This document shows positions 1-6,159 of a DNA stretch of 10,428 nucleotides, one piece after another. Each line of letters opens with the position of its first letter. Position 1 is the first letter of the stretch. Both the position numbers and the translations under genes were made by a program. Source of the DNA: Flavobacteriaceae bacterium (lineage in GTDB: Bacteria; Bacteroidota; Bacteroidia; Flavobacteriales; Flavobacteriaceae); the NCBI GenBank assembly GCA_947482805.1, contig CANKLK010000075.1, positions 1 through 10,428 of the forward strand. Direction: 5' to 3'. The notes beneath the pieces are model-generated. The model made no database searches, was not told the origin of the DNA, and was given only the letters and a program-made list of their open reading frames with translations.

Positions 1-482
1 TCCGGTGTGAAAATAACTGGCGCTTTTTCTTCGAGTTGCTCAACTTCTTCTTTATAAACTTCTCTTTTTACTGCTGGAGAAACAAAAGAACTCAACCCGA
101 AAGATGCAGTAAGATAATTGATTTGATCAATAGGTACAAATACTAAATTATTCTCCGAATTCAATGAAAAATCACCAACATTTTTTACAGAGAAACTACC
201 GAATTCCTGGATTTTACTTTTCCAATGCGATACTTCATTTTGAATACTATTTACTGCAATTTCATAGGATATTTTTTCTGCTTGTGCCAAATGGTTTGCC
301 AATAATCCATCATTGTTTTTGATAAACGGATTAAAAGAGACCATCTTTTTTGGAGGATAAAACGAATGGGAGTTTTCGTCCAATTGTGCCGACTGAAATT
401 CAGTCAGAAACGCACCAAATCCAGGTACGGTAACACATTGATAACGAAATAATAATTGGGAAATGTATTGTTCAATCTTCAT
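1..482 (-). CDS. HU-CCDC81 domain protein, N-terminal part (probably a SPOR-domain protein; C-terminus outside the window)
   Basis: The reverse strand reads open from the ATG at 480-482 to the window edge, giving 160 residues with no stop. It begins MKIEQYISQLLFRY, followed by a VPGFGAF turn (residues 19-25). Residues 1-60 look like the first bacterial CCDC81-type HU-like domain, with FNPFIKNNDGLL at 50-61. Residues about 70-130 look like the second, ending in a conserved-looking stretch around NYLTASFGLSSF (122-133). The remaining residues are acidic and low in complexity (EEVEQLEE), like a linker. In Flavobacteriia such proteins commonly continue into a transmembrane segment and a C-terminal SPOR domain that binds denuded peptidoglycan; that part is not visible, so the SPOR call is inferred. 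The family role is presumed to be in cell envelope or division. The gene is divergent from dprA and has a strong promoter ending five bases before the ATG. Confidence 0.82.
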   Translation of the reverse strand, partial: MKIEQYISQLLFRYQCVTVPGFGAFLTEFQSAQLDENSHSFYPPKKMVSFNPFIKNNDGLLANHLAQAEKISYEIAVNSIQNEVSHWKSKIQEFGSFSVKNVGDFSLNSENNLVFVPIDQINYLTASFGLSSFVSPAVKREVYKEEVEQLEEKAPVIFTP

Positions 483-487
483 ATGGA

Positions 488-517
488 CAAATTTAGATAA
501 ACTATAGAACTATCAAA
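488..517 (-). promoter_or_regulatory. Promoter of the HU-CCDC81 gene, Bacteroidota type
   Basis: On the minus strand a TTTG (-33 element, plus-strand CAAA at 514-517) is followed after 18 bases by TAAATTTG (plus-strand 488-495). This matches the Bacteroidota primary sigma consensus TTTG / TAnnTTTG in both boxes and in spacing. It is the best promoter in the window. The -7 box ends only five bases before the ATG at 482, so transcription is expected to start at or within a few bases of the start codon. Confidence 0.7.
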
Positions 518-560
518 AAATTATTCGCAAAATTTATTAACAATCCCAATAAAAAATAAT

Positions 561-568
561 TATTTTTG
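561..568 (+). promoter_or_regulatory. Probable -7 box of the dprA promoter
   Basis: TATTTTTG matches the Bacteroidota -7 consensus TAnnTTTG exactly and lies 15 bases before the dprA ATG. No clear TTG/TTTG is seen at the -33 position (around 538-543), so the promoter is supported by one box only. Confidence 0.45.
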
Positions 569-583
569 TAGTAAAATAAGCAC

Positions 584-1696
584 ATGAACCCAACAGAACT
601 TTTTAATATTTTGGCGCTATTGAAAGTAGAAGGCGTTGGAGATATTGTTGCCAAAAAACTCATAAATCATTGCGGTTCAGCCGAAAATGTTTTTAATACC
701 AAATTACAATCATTAAAATCAATTGACGGAATTGGAGCTGTTTTAATTAAAAATCTCAAGGATAAATCCATTTTTGAAAAAGCAGAACGGGAATTGCGTT
801 TTATTGAGAATGAGAAAATATCCATTTTGTATTACCAAAATGACGATTATCCTAACAAGTTAAAACACTGCATAGACGGACCGGTTTTGCTTTTTGGTTC
901 GGGTAATTTAAATTTCGAAAACAGAAAAATAATCAGCATCGTTGGCACAAGGGAAGTTACTTCACACGGAGTAGATTTTTGTAAAAAACTTATCGAAGAT
1001 TTAGCAATTTTTAATCCAATAATCGTTAGCGGATTTGCCTATGGAGTTGATATTGTAGCACACCAGGCAGCTATGGAAAATAAGTTGCAAACCATCGGGG
1101 TTTTGGCGCATGGATTAAATCAAGTTTATCCAAAAGCACACAAGAAATATGTTGCAAAAATGGAAGAAAACGGCGGGTTTTTAACTGAGTTTTGGAGCAA
1201 TTCAAATCCGGATAAAGAGAACTTTGTTCGTCGCAATCGTATCGTTGCCGGAATGAGCGAGGCTACAGTTGTTATAGAAAGTGCAGAAAAAGGGGGTTCA
1301 CTAATAACAGCAATTATGGCAAATGATTACAATCGGGATGTCTTTGCTGTACCCGGTAGAACTTCTGATAAATACAGTCAGGGATGCAATAATTTAATTA
1401 AAACACAACGTGCTAATTTGATGACTTCTGCAGCCGATTTGGTTTATATTTTGAATTGGCAGATTGCTTCGCATACTCACAATGACAAAGCGGTTATTCA
1501 AAAACAACTGTTTGTTTCTTTAGATAAAGACGAACAAAAAGTTTACGATTATCTTCAACGAAATGGGAAGCAATTGTTAGATAGCATTGCTCTCGAATGT
1601 GATTTTCCGATTTTTCGAATTTCGTCTTTACTATTAAATATGGAATTGAAAGGCATTATTCGACCTTTACCAGGGAAACTGTTTGAAGCAATTTAA
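584..1696 (+). CDS. dprA: DNA-processing protein DprA
   Basis: DprA (Smf) binds incoming single-stranded DNA in the cytoplasm during natural transformation and loads RecA on it. The 370-residue product has the expected domain order. A helix-hairpin-helix-like N-terminus covers about residues 1-60 (VEGVGDIVAKKL and IDGIGAVLIKNL). A Rossmann-like core follows at about 80-290, with VGTR at 120-123, SGFAYGVD at 149-156, FVRRNRIVAGMS at 214-225, EKGGSLITA at 235-243 and AVPGR at 255-259. A winged-helix domain covers about 311-367. The length fits the family in Bacteroidota. The ATG at 584 starts directly at the conserved N-terminus and has a -7 box 15 bases upstream. The gene is monocistronic in appearance: it is divergent from the HU-CCDC81 gene and convergent with trpS, with two bases between the stops. 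Core motifs are intact, so it should be functional. Confidence 0.97.
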   Translation: MNPTELFNILALLKVEGVGDIVAKKLINHCGSAENVFNTKLQSLKSIDGIGAVLIKNLKDKSIFEKAERELRFIENEKISILYYQNDDYPNKLKHCIDGPVLLFGSGNLNFENRKIISIVGTREVTSHGVDFCKKLIEDLAIFNPIIVSGFAYGVDIVAHQAAMENKLQTIGVLAHGLNQVYPKAHKKYVAKMEENGGFLTEFWSNSNPDKENFVRRNRIVAGMSEATVVIESAEKGGSLITAIMANDYNRDVFAVPGRTSDKYSQGCNNLIKTQRANLMTSAADLVYILNWQIASHTHNDKAVIQKQLFVSLDKDEQKVYDYLQRNGKQLLDSIALECDFPIFRISSLLLNMELKGIIRPLPGKLFEAI

Positions 1697-1708
1697 GTTT
1701 ATTCAAAC
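1681..1708. other. Inverted repeat spanning the dprA and trpS stop codons
   Basis: GTTTGAA (1681-1687) and TTCAAAC (1702-1708) form a perfect 7-bp inverted repeat with a 14-base loop that holds both convergent stop codons. Neither side has a U-rich tail, so it is not a classical intrinsic terminator. It is the only structure seen between these convergent genes and could form in either transcript. Its function is inferred and uncertain. Confidence 0.35.
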
Positions 1709-2676
1709 CCTAATTTCACTCTGACTTTTTTCAAAACAGCATCTGCAATTGTTCCCGCTTTTACTGCTCCTTGTTTTAGCAAAGCATCAACTTCTGGCCA
1801 ATTGTTCATGTAGTAATTGTATTTTTCTCTTTCGTTTTTGAAGTTTGCAACAATTAACTCAAATAATTCCTGTTTGGCATGGCCGTAACCAAAATCTCTG
1901 TTAGCATTAGCATATTTGGTTTTCATTTGTGCAATTTGTTCCCCATTTGCCAATAATTTATAAAGTCCAAATATTTTACAGGTATCAGGATTTTTTGGTT
2001 CTTCTAATGGTGTGCTATCGGTTTCAATGCTCATGATTTGTTTGCGCAACGCTTTATCATCCAAGAAAATATTGATGATATTGCCACGCGATTTACTCAT
2101 TTTTTGACCATCAGTTCCGGGAACATACATGGTTTCTTTTTCAATTTTTGCTTCCGGAATTATAAATGTTTCCCCCATTTGATGATTAAAACGAGAAGCT
2201 ACATCACGCGTAATTTCAATATGTTGTAATTGGTCTTTCCCAACCGGAACAAAATTGGCGTCATACAATAAAATATCAGCAGCCATTAGCATTGGATACG
2301 AAAACAAACCAGTGTTTACATCTTCCAGTCTATCGGCTTTGTCTTTAAAAGAATGCGCTAAAGTCAGACGTTGAAAAGGGAAAAAGCAACTTAAATACCA
2401 TGACAATTCAGCGGTTTGAGCCACATCGCTCTGACGGTAAAAAATCACTTTACTGACATCCAATCCACAAGCCAACCAAACCGAAGCGGTACTATACGTA
2501 TTTTGACGAAGCTCATCTCCGTTTTTTATTTGGGTAATCGAATGCAAATCAGCAATAAAAAGAAACGACTCGTTACTTGGATTTTTTGACAGTTCAATAG
2601 CGGGCAAAATGGCACCTAATAAGTTTCCTAAATGGGGCGTTCCTGTGCTTTGAATTCCGGTTAGTATTTTTGACAT
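1699..2676 (-). CDS. trpS: Tryptophan--tRNA ligase
   Basis: Cytoplasmic class I aminoacyl-tRNA synthetase that charges tRNA-Trp with tryptophan using ATP. The 325-residue product is the usual length for the bacterial enzyme. It starts MSKILTGIQSTGTPHLGN, where PHLGN (14-18) is the HIGH-type ATP-binding signature. KMSKS is at 192-196. The stretch from MLMAADILLYDA (129-140) to VPVGKDQLQHIE (143-154) is the tryptophan-site region; D134 corresponds to the indole-contacting aspartate of the family. The C-terminal part forms the helical anticodon-binding domain. All catalytic motifs are present. The start is fixed by the conserved N-terminus and by a TAnnTTTG box 19 bases upstream. The gene converges on dprA and is divergent from the acyltransferase gene at 2749. 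Confidence 0.98.
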   Translation of the reverse strand: MSKILTGIQSTGTPHLGNLLGAILPAIELSKNPSNESFLFIADLHSITQIKNGDELRQNTYSTASVWLACGLDVSKVIFYRQSDVAQTAELSWYLSCFFPFQRLTLAHSFKDKADRLEDVNTGLFSYPMLMAADILLYDANFVPVGKDQLQHIEITRDVASRFNHQMGETFIIPEAKIEKETMYVPGTDGQKMSKSRGNIINIFLDDKALRKQIMSIETDSTPLEEPKNPDTCKIFGLYKLLANGEQIAQMKTKYANANRDFGYGHAKQELFELIVANFKNEREKYNYYMNNWPEVDALLKQGAVKAGTIADAVLKKVRVKLGFE

Positions 2677-2695
2677 GGTAATTTTATTTCAACCG

Positions 2696-2703
2696 CAAAG
2701 TTA
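2696..2703 (-). promoter_or_regulatory. Probable -7 box of the trpS promoter
   Basis: The minus strand reads TAACTTTG here, an exact match to TAnnTTTG, ending 19 bases before the trpS ATG. No TTG is visible at the expected -33 position, so the assignment rests on one box. It lies within the 72-base divergent region shared with the acyltransferase promoter. Confidence 0.5.
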
Positions 2704-2707
2704 AACC

Positions 2708-2743
2708 TTTGTATTAAAAATTGCATACCTTTCATTACATTTG
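2708..2743 (+). promoter_or_regulatory. Probable promoter of the acyltransferase gene at 2749
   Basis: TTTG at 2708-2711 and TACATTTG at 2736-2743 match the two Bacteroidota promoter boxes; the spacer is 24 bases, slightly longer than usual. The -7 box ends five bases before the ATG at 2749, the same distance as in the promoter at 488-517, so a leaderless or near-leaderless mRNA is predicted. Confidence 0.5.
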
Positions 2744-2748
2744 ACAAT

Positions 2749-3489
2749 ATGAGAGCATTGAAAATTGTTTTTTGGACACTTTATCGGATTTGGTTTTATG
2801 TATTAATGGCGATTCCCATAATCGTTATGTTCCCGTTTCTTTTTATTTCCATTCTTAAAGAAAAATGGTATCCCTATTTTTTTGTGATGGCTCGAATTTG
2901 GGCTAAAGTCATATTATTAGGTATGGGTTTCAGAGTAAAATTAGAAACAGAAGAAGAAATCATAGAAGGCAAAAGTTATATGTTTGTTGCCAATCACACT
3001 TCGATGACCGATATTATGCTAATGCTTTCTGTTGTAAAAAACCCTTTTGTTTTTGTTGGTAAAAAAGAATTGGCTAAGATTCCGCTTTTCGGATTTTTCT
3101 ATAAACGGACTTGTATTTTGGTAGATAGAAGTAGTTCAAAAAGTAGAATGGCTGTTTTTGAAAGAGCTCAAAAAAGGCTAAATCAAGGATTGAGCATTTG
3201 TATTTTCCCCGAAGGAGGTGTTCCTGATGATGAATCTATAGTATTGGATGAATTTAAAGATGGCGCTTTCCGATTAGCAATTGACCACCATATTCCGATT
3301 GTTCCACTTACTTTTGCCGATAACAAAAAGCACTTTTCTTATACTTTTTTCAGTGGAAGTCCTGGTTTGATGCGTGTAAAAATTCATCATTTTATCGACA
3401 CTAAAAATCAATCTGCAGATTTTAAAAAGACCATTAAAGGCCAAGTTCACAGCATTATATTAAAGCAACTGCAAGATTATAATTCATAA
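2749..3489 (+). CDS. Lysophospholipid acyltransferase family protein (PlsC-like)
   Basis: Membrane-associated acyltransferase of the LPLAT/PlsC family. Such enzymes usually transfer an acyl chain to the sn-2 position of lysophosphatidic acid; some members act on other lyso-lipids. The 246-residue product has a hydrophobic N-terminus (about residues 9-36). The HX4D catalytic motif is H83-D88 in NHTSMTD. The VGKKEL block is at 103-108, followed by CILVDRSS at 122-129. The glycerol-phosphate site reads FPEGG (153-157) where the common form is FPEGTRS, followed by VPLTF at 185-189. The missing TRS could mean a different acyl acceptor, so no gene symbol is given. The gene is divergent from trpS and stands alone. 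It is distinct from the second family member at 5422. Confidence 0.9.
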   Translation: MRALKIVFWTLYRIWFYVLMAIPIIVMFPFLFISILKEKWYPYFFVMARIWAKVILLGMGFRVKLETEEEIIEGKSYMFVANHTSMTDIMLMLSVVKNPFVFVGKKELAKIPLFGFFYKRTCILVDRSSSKSRMAVFERAQKRLNQGLSICIFPEGGVPDDESIVLDEFKDGAFRLAIDHHIPIVPLTFADNKKHFSYTFFSGSPGLMRVKIHHFIDTKNQSADFKKTIKGQVHSIILKQLQDYNS

Positions 3490-3520
3490 AAAAAGAGTCC
3501 CGGATTTAGCATCTCTTTCT
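3488..3520 (-). terminator. Possible intrinsic terminator of the lipoprotein gene
   Basis: On the minus strand, AGAAAGAG pairs with CTCTTTTT (one G-U pair, 15-base loop), and the right arm runs into a T tract (plus-strand A run 3488-3494). It lies about 135 bases past the stop of the lipoprotein gene and abuts the stop of the acyltransferase gene at 3489. Its plus-strand tail is less U-rich, so it is better suited to minus-strand transcripts. The rest of the gap at 3490-3654 shows nothing else I can name. Confidence 0.4.
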
Positions 3521-3654
3521 CAATATTACTAGTAAGCAAGCTACAAACAGTTTTGGAGAATACAATTTGCATAACTGTTCTTGTGCTTTTCTATCCTTTT
3601 TTTGCAATCATTTATGGGTTGATTTAAATCTAATTATCAAAAATTGATTGTTGT

Positions 3655-4071
3655 TTAATTCGTAACAGGCACTTCATATTCAAGAAAAATATTATTTCCT
3701 TGGTCGTCTTTTCCTTGATAAAATTTAAAAATATAGGAACCATTACTAGTCACATAAAAATTGAAAGTATAGGTACTTGCCCCATCCGCAGCACTCAAAT
3801 CCTGACAATTATTTCTTTGTGCTATAGCATTTTCAATAGCAATTGTTCTTATGTTTAAATCTTTATCATAATACAATGAGCTAAAATAATAGCAACTTGT
3901 GGGTGCTGTATAATGAACAGTTATAGGATAGGTTTCCCCTAAAGTAAATTCAGCAGGAATATCGACACTCTCTATAGGCATTAATTTAAAGGAGTATTGG
4001 GTATCGTCACCTGAAGAACAAGAATTTAATATAAAAAACAGGGCTAAAAGAGGGATTATTTTTTTACTCAT
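3655..4071 (-). CDS. Small hypothetical lipoprotein
   Basis: I do not recognise a named family. The 138-residue product has a clear lipoprotein signal peptide: the basic start MSKK, a hydrophobic core (residues 5-15) and the lipobox LNSC with the lipidated cysteine at 18. The residues after it, SSGDD, resemble the acidic lipoprotein export signal that sends Bacteroidota lipoproteins to the cell surface, so surface exposure is plausible. The mature part is rich in aromatic and beta-prone segments (TYTFNFYVTSNGSYIFKFY, residues 100-118), as in small beta-sandwich proteins. It has two further cysteines (C60 and C89) that could form a disulfide. The gene lies downstream of recA but is cut off from it by a strong terminator. 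No TAnnTTTG box is visible upstream of its ATG. Confidence 0.75.
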   Translation of the reverse strand: MSKKIIPLLALFFILNSCSSGDDTQYSFKLMPIESVDIPAEFTLGETYPITVHYTAPTSCYYFSSLYYDKDLNIRTIAIENAIAQRNNCQDLSAADGASTYTFNFYVTSNGSYIFKFYQGKDDQGNNIFLEYEVPVTN

Positions 4072-4122
4072 GATATAATATTTTGTTAGTATTTTTTTAT
4101 AAAAATGGCTGCGTTAAGTTAC

Positions 4123-4159
4123 AAAAAAAAACATCCCGTTAAAATTTTAATGGGATGTT
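4123..4159 (-). terminator. Intrinsic terminator of recA
   Basis: On the minus strand the hairpin arms AACATCCC and GGGATGTT (plus-strand 4130-4137 and 4152-4159) extend inward through TTAAAA/TTTTAA with one A-C mismatch. A run of nine T follows (plus-strand A run 4123-4131). The hairpin begins eight bases after the recA stop. This is a classic Rho-independent terminator and separates recA from the lipoprotein gene. Confidence 0.88.
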
Positions 4160-4167
4160 ATAGTTTA

Positions 4168-5172
4168 TTAAGAATTACTTTCTTTAATATGATCTTTTAT
4201 TTTTTGTTCTAATTCATCCGCTAATTCTGGATTGTCTTTTATCAAGACTTTAACAGCGTCTCTTCCTTGCCCAAGTTTTGTGTCACCATAGCTAAACCAT
4301 GAACCTGCCTTTTTGATGATTTCAAATTCTACGGCTAAATCAAGAATTTCGCCTGTTTTTGAAACGCCTTCGCCATACATTATATCAAACTCTGCTGTTT
4401 TGAATGGCGGTGCTACTTTATTTTTTACCACTTTGACTTTGGTTCTGTTTCCAATAACATTTTCGCCATCTTTAATTTGTGATGAACGACGAATGTCTAA
4501 ACGTACAGAAGCATAGAATTTTAAAGCATTTCCACCGGTTGTGGTTTCTGGGTTACCAAACATCACTCCGATTTTCTCTCTTAACTGATTAATGAAAAAT
4601 ACGGTACAATGCGTCTTGCTAATTGTCCCTGTTAATTTTCTTAATGCTTGCGACATCAAACGCGCGTGTAATCCCATTTTTGAATCTCCCATTTCGCCTT
4701 CGATTTCACTTTTTGGTGTCAAGGCTGCAACTGAGTCGATAACCACAATGTCAATAGCACCAGAACGGATTAAGTTTTCTGCAATTTCTAAGGCTTGTTC
4801 TCCATTGTCAGGTTGAGAAATAATTAAATTCTCAATATCTACGCCTAATTTTTCTGCGTAATTTCTATCGAAAGCATGTTCAGCATCAATAAAAGCAGCA
4901 ATTCCACCCGCTTTTTGTGCTTCGGCAATGGCGTGCAATGTTAAGGTTGTTTTTCCCGAAGATTCCGGGCCATATATCTCTATAACTCTTCCTCTAGGAT
5001 AACCATTTACCCCTAATGCTAAATCTAAACCAAGCGATCCAGAAGGAATTACTTCAACTTCTTCAACGGCTTTGTCCCCCATTTTCATTACGGTACCTTT
5101 TCCGTAAGCTTTGTCTAATTTATCAAGTGTTAATTGTAATGCTTTTAATTTGGCTTCTTTTTCTGAACTCAT
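4168..5172 (-). CDS. recA: Recombinase RecA
   Basis: ATP-dependent strand-exchange protein for homologous recombination, repair and transformation; it forms filaments on single-stranded DNA in the cytoplasm. The 334-residue product is close to the family's usual 330-355. Visible motifs are the Walker A GPESSGKT (68-75), the EAEH-like FIDAEHAFD (94-102), the Walker B VVIDSV (143-148), the loop L1 region [10 protein letters not shown] (158-167), and the loop L2 region that starts [17 protein letters not shown] (195-211). A short acidic C-terminal tail is present. The start [19 protein letters not shown] fits the N-terminal polymerisation helix. The gene is monocistronic, with its own terminator. 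No perfect Bacteroidota promoter is seen in the 249 bases upstream; TATTTTTA just before the gene is a one-mismatch -7 candidate. No recognisable LexA box was seen. Confidence 0.98.
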   Translation of the reverse strand: MSSEKEAKLKALQLTLDKLDKAYGKGTVMKMGDKAVEEVEVIPSGSLGLDLALGVNGYPRGRVIEIYGPESSGKTTLTLHAIAEAQKAGGIAAFIDAEHAFDRNYAEKLGVDIENLIISQPDNGEQALEIAENLIRSGAIDIVVIDSVAALTPKSEIEGEMGDSKMGLHARLMSQALRKLTGTISKTHCTVFFINQLREKIGVMFGNPETTTGGNALKFYASVRLDIRRSSQIKDGENVIGNRTKVKVVKNKVAPPFKTAEFDIMYGEGVSKTGEILDLAVEFEIIKKAGSWFSYGDTKLGQGRDAVKVLIKDNPELADELEQKIKDHIKESNS

Positions 5173-5396
5173 TTTTTATAAATTTTGTGGCATAAAAATA
5201 ATGCTTTTTTTGATGTTAATGGATACAAATCGGAGGAGTTTTGAACAAATTATTTTGATTCTTTTGACCTAGATTAAACAGACTGTAAAGGTAACAGCGT
5301 TTGGCTTACTATAGGTATACAAAAAGTGTACATTTTCACAAAATTTTAAAAAACGTTTTTTCTTTTCTTATTCTTCTTCTTCCTTTTGATTTTTTA

Positions 5397-5404
5397 TATT
5401 TTTG
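5397..5404 (+). promoter_or_regulatory. Probable -7 box of the acyltransferase-desaturase operon
   Basis: TATTTTTG matches TAnnTTTG exactly, 17 bases before the ATG at 5422. The same 8-mer at a similar distance precedes dprA. The -33 region is pyrimidine-rich without a clear TTG, so the call rests on one box. Confidence 0.45.
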
Positions 5405-5421
5405 TTATCTATTTTTAAATC

Positions 5422-6156
5422 ATGGAAAAGCTTATTTCATATCCAATTTCGGTCTTATTTTATCTTTGTTTTGGATTATCTTTGGTTGTTTTCCATCCTA
5501 TTCAATGGATTTGTTTAAACGTTTTTGGTTATCAGGCACATAAAAAAAGTGTTGACTATTTAAACTTTTTTTTGACCAAATGCACTAATATTTTAGGAAC
5601 AAGATATACGTTTGAAAATAGAGATACTATTCCAAAAAATGTCCCGATAATCTTTGTTTCAAACCATCAAAGTCTTTATGATATCGTTGGAATTATTTGG
5701 TATTTGCGACGTTTTCACGCCAAGTTTGTAAGCAAGAAAGAATTAGGAAAAGGAATTCCAAGTGTTTCCTATAATCTTCGTCATGGCGGTTCAATTCTTA
5801 TTGACAGGAAAGATCCAAAACAAGCCATTCCGCTGATAAAAGAACTGTCGGAATACATTGAAAAGCATAAACGTTCCGCTGTTATATTCCCGGAAGGGAC
5901 CAGAAGTAAAGATGGGAAGCCAAAAGAATTTGCCCAAAGCGGCTTAAAAATCCTATGTAAATATGCACCTTCAGCATATGTTGTGCCAATTACTATCAAT
6001 AATTCCTGGAAAATGGTTAAATTTGGAGTTTTCCCAATGGGTTTAGGGAATCATTTACAATTTATAATTCACGAAGCGATTGCTGTAAAAGACTTTCCTT
6101 TAGAAGAATTGATGATAAAAACAGAAAAAGCAGTAATCCAATCTATTAAAAATTAA
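5422..6156 (+). CDS. plsC: 1-acyl-sn-glycerol-3-phosphate acyltransferase
   Basis: Acylates lysophosphatidic acid to phosphatidic acid at the cytoplasmic membrane, the second acyl step of phospholipid synthesis. The 244-residue product has an N-terminal hydrophobic segment (about 5-28). The catalytic HX4D motif is in NHQSLYD (H82, D87). SKKELGKGIP is at 104-113, ILIDRKD at 125-131, the full FPEGTRS glycerol-phosphate motif at 156-162, and VVPITINNSW at 187-196. All four family motifs are canonical, unlike the homologue at 2749, so this is the better candidate for the true PlsC. The ATG at 5422 puts the -7 box at a normal distance; an upstream overlapping reading frame from 5301 lacks any family similarity. 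The stop is three bases before the desaturase start, indicating one transcript. Confidence 0.93.
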   Translation: MEKLISYPISVLFYLCFGLSLVVFHPIQWICLNVFGYQAHKKSVDYLNFFLTKCTNILGTRYTFENRDTIPKNVPIIFVSNHQSLYDIVGIIWYLRRFHAKFVSKKELGKGIPSVSYNLRHGGSILIDRKDPKQAIPLIKELSEYIEKHKRSAVIFPEGTRSKDGKPKEFAQSGLKILCKYAPSAYVVPITINNSWKMVKFGVFPMGLGNHLQFIIHEAIAVKDFPLEELMIKTEKAVIQSIKN

Positions 6157-6159
6157 ACA

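Noticed and set aside
2038..2229. Open frame of 63 codons on the plus strand inside trpS
   Set aside because: Lies entirely antisense to the highly conserved trpS; composition is a shadow of that gene and no promoter or family is seen.
4313..4816. Two plus-strand open frames opposite recA
   Set aside because: Antisense to recA coding sequence with no recognisable family; they exist because of the codon use of recA.
5173..5421. Possible riboswitch or small RNA upstream of recA or plsC
   Set aside because: The 249-base region has only a short dyad and candidate promoter boxes; no long stem structure or known riboswitch motif was seen.
5301..5543. 80-codon plus-strand frame upstream of and overlapping plsC
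   Set aside because: Overlaps the start of plsC in another frame, includes the -7 box region and is mostly low-complexity phenylalanine/leucine; plsC is the real gene.
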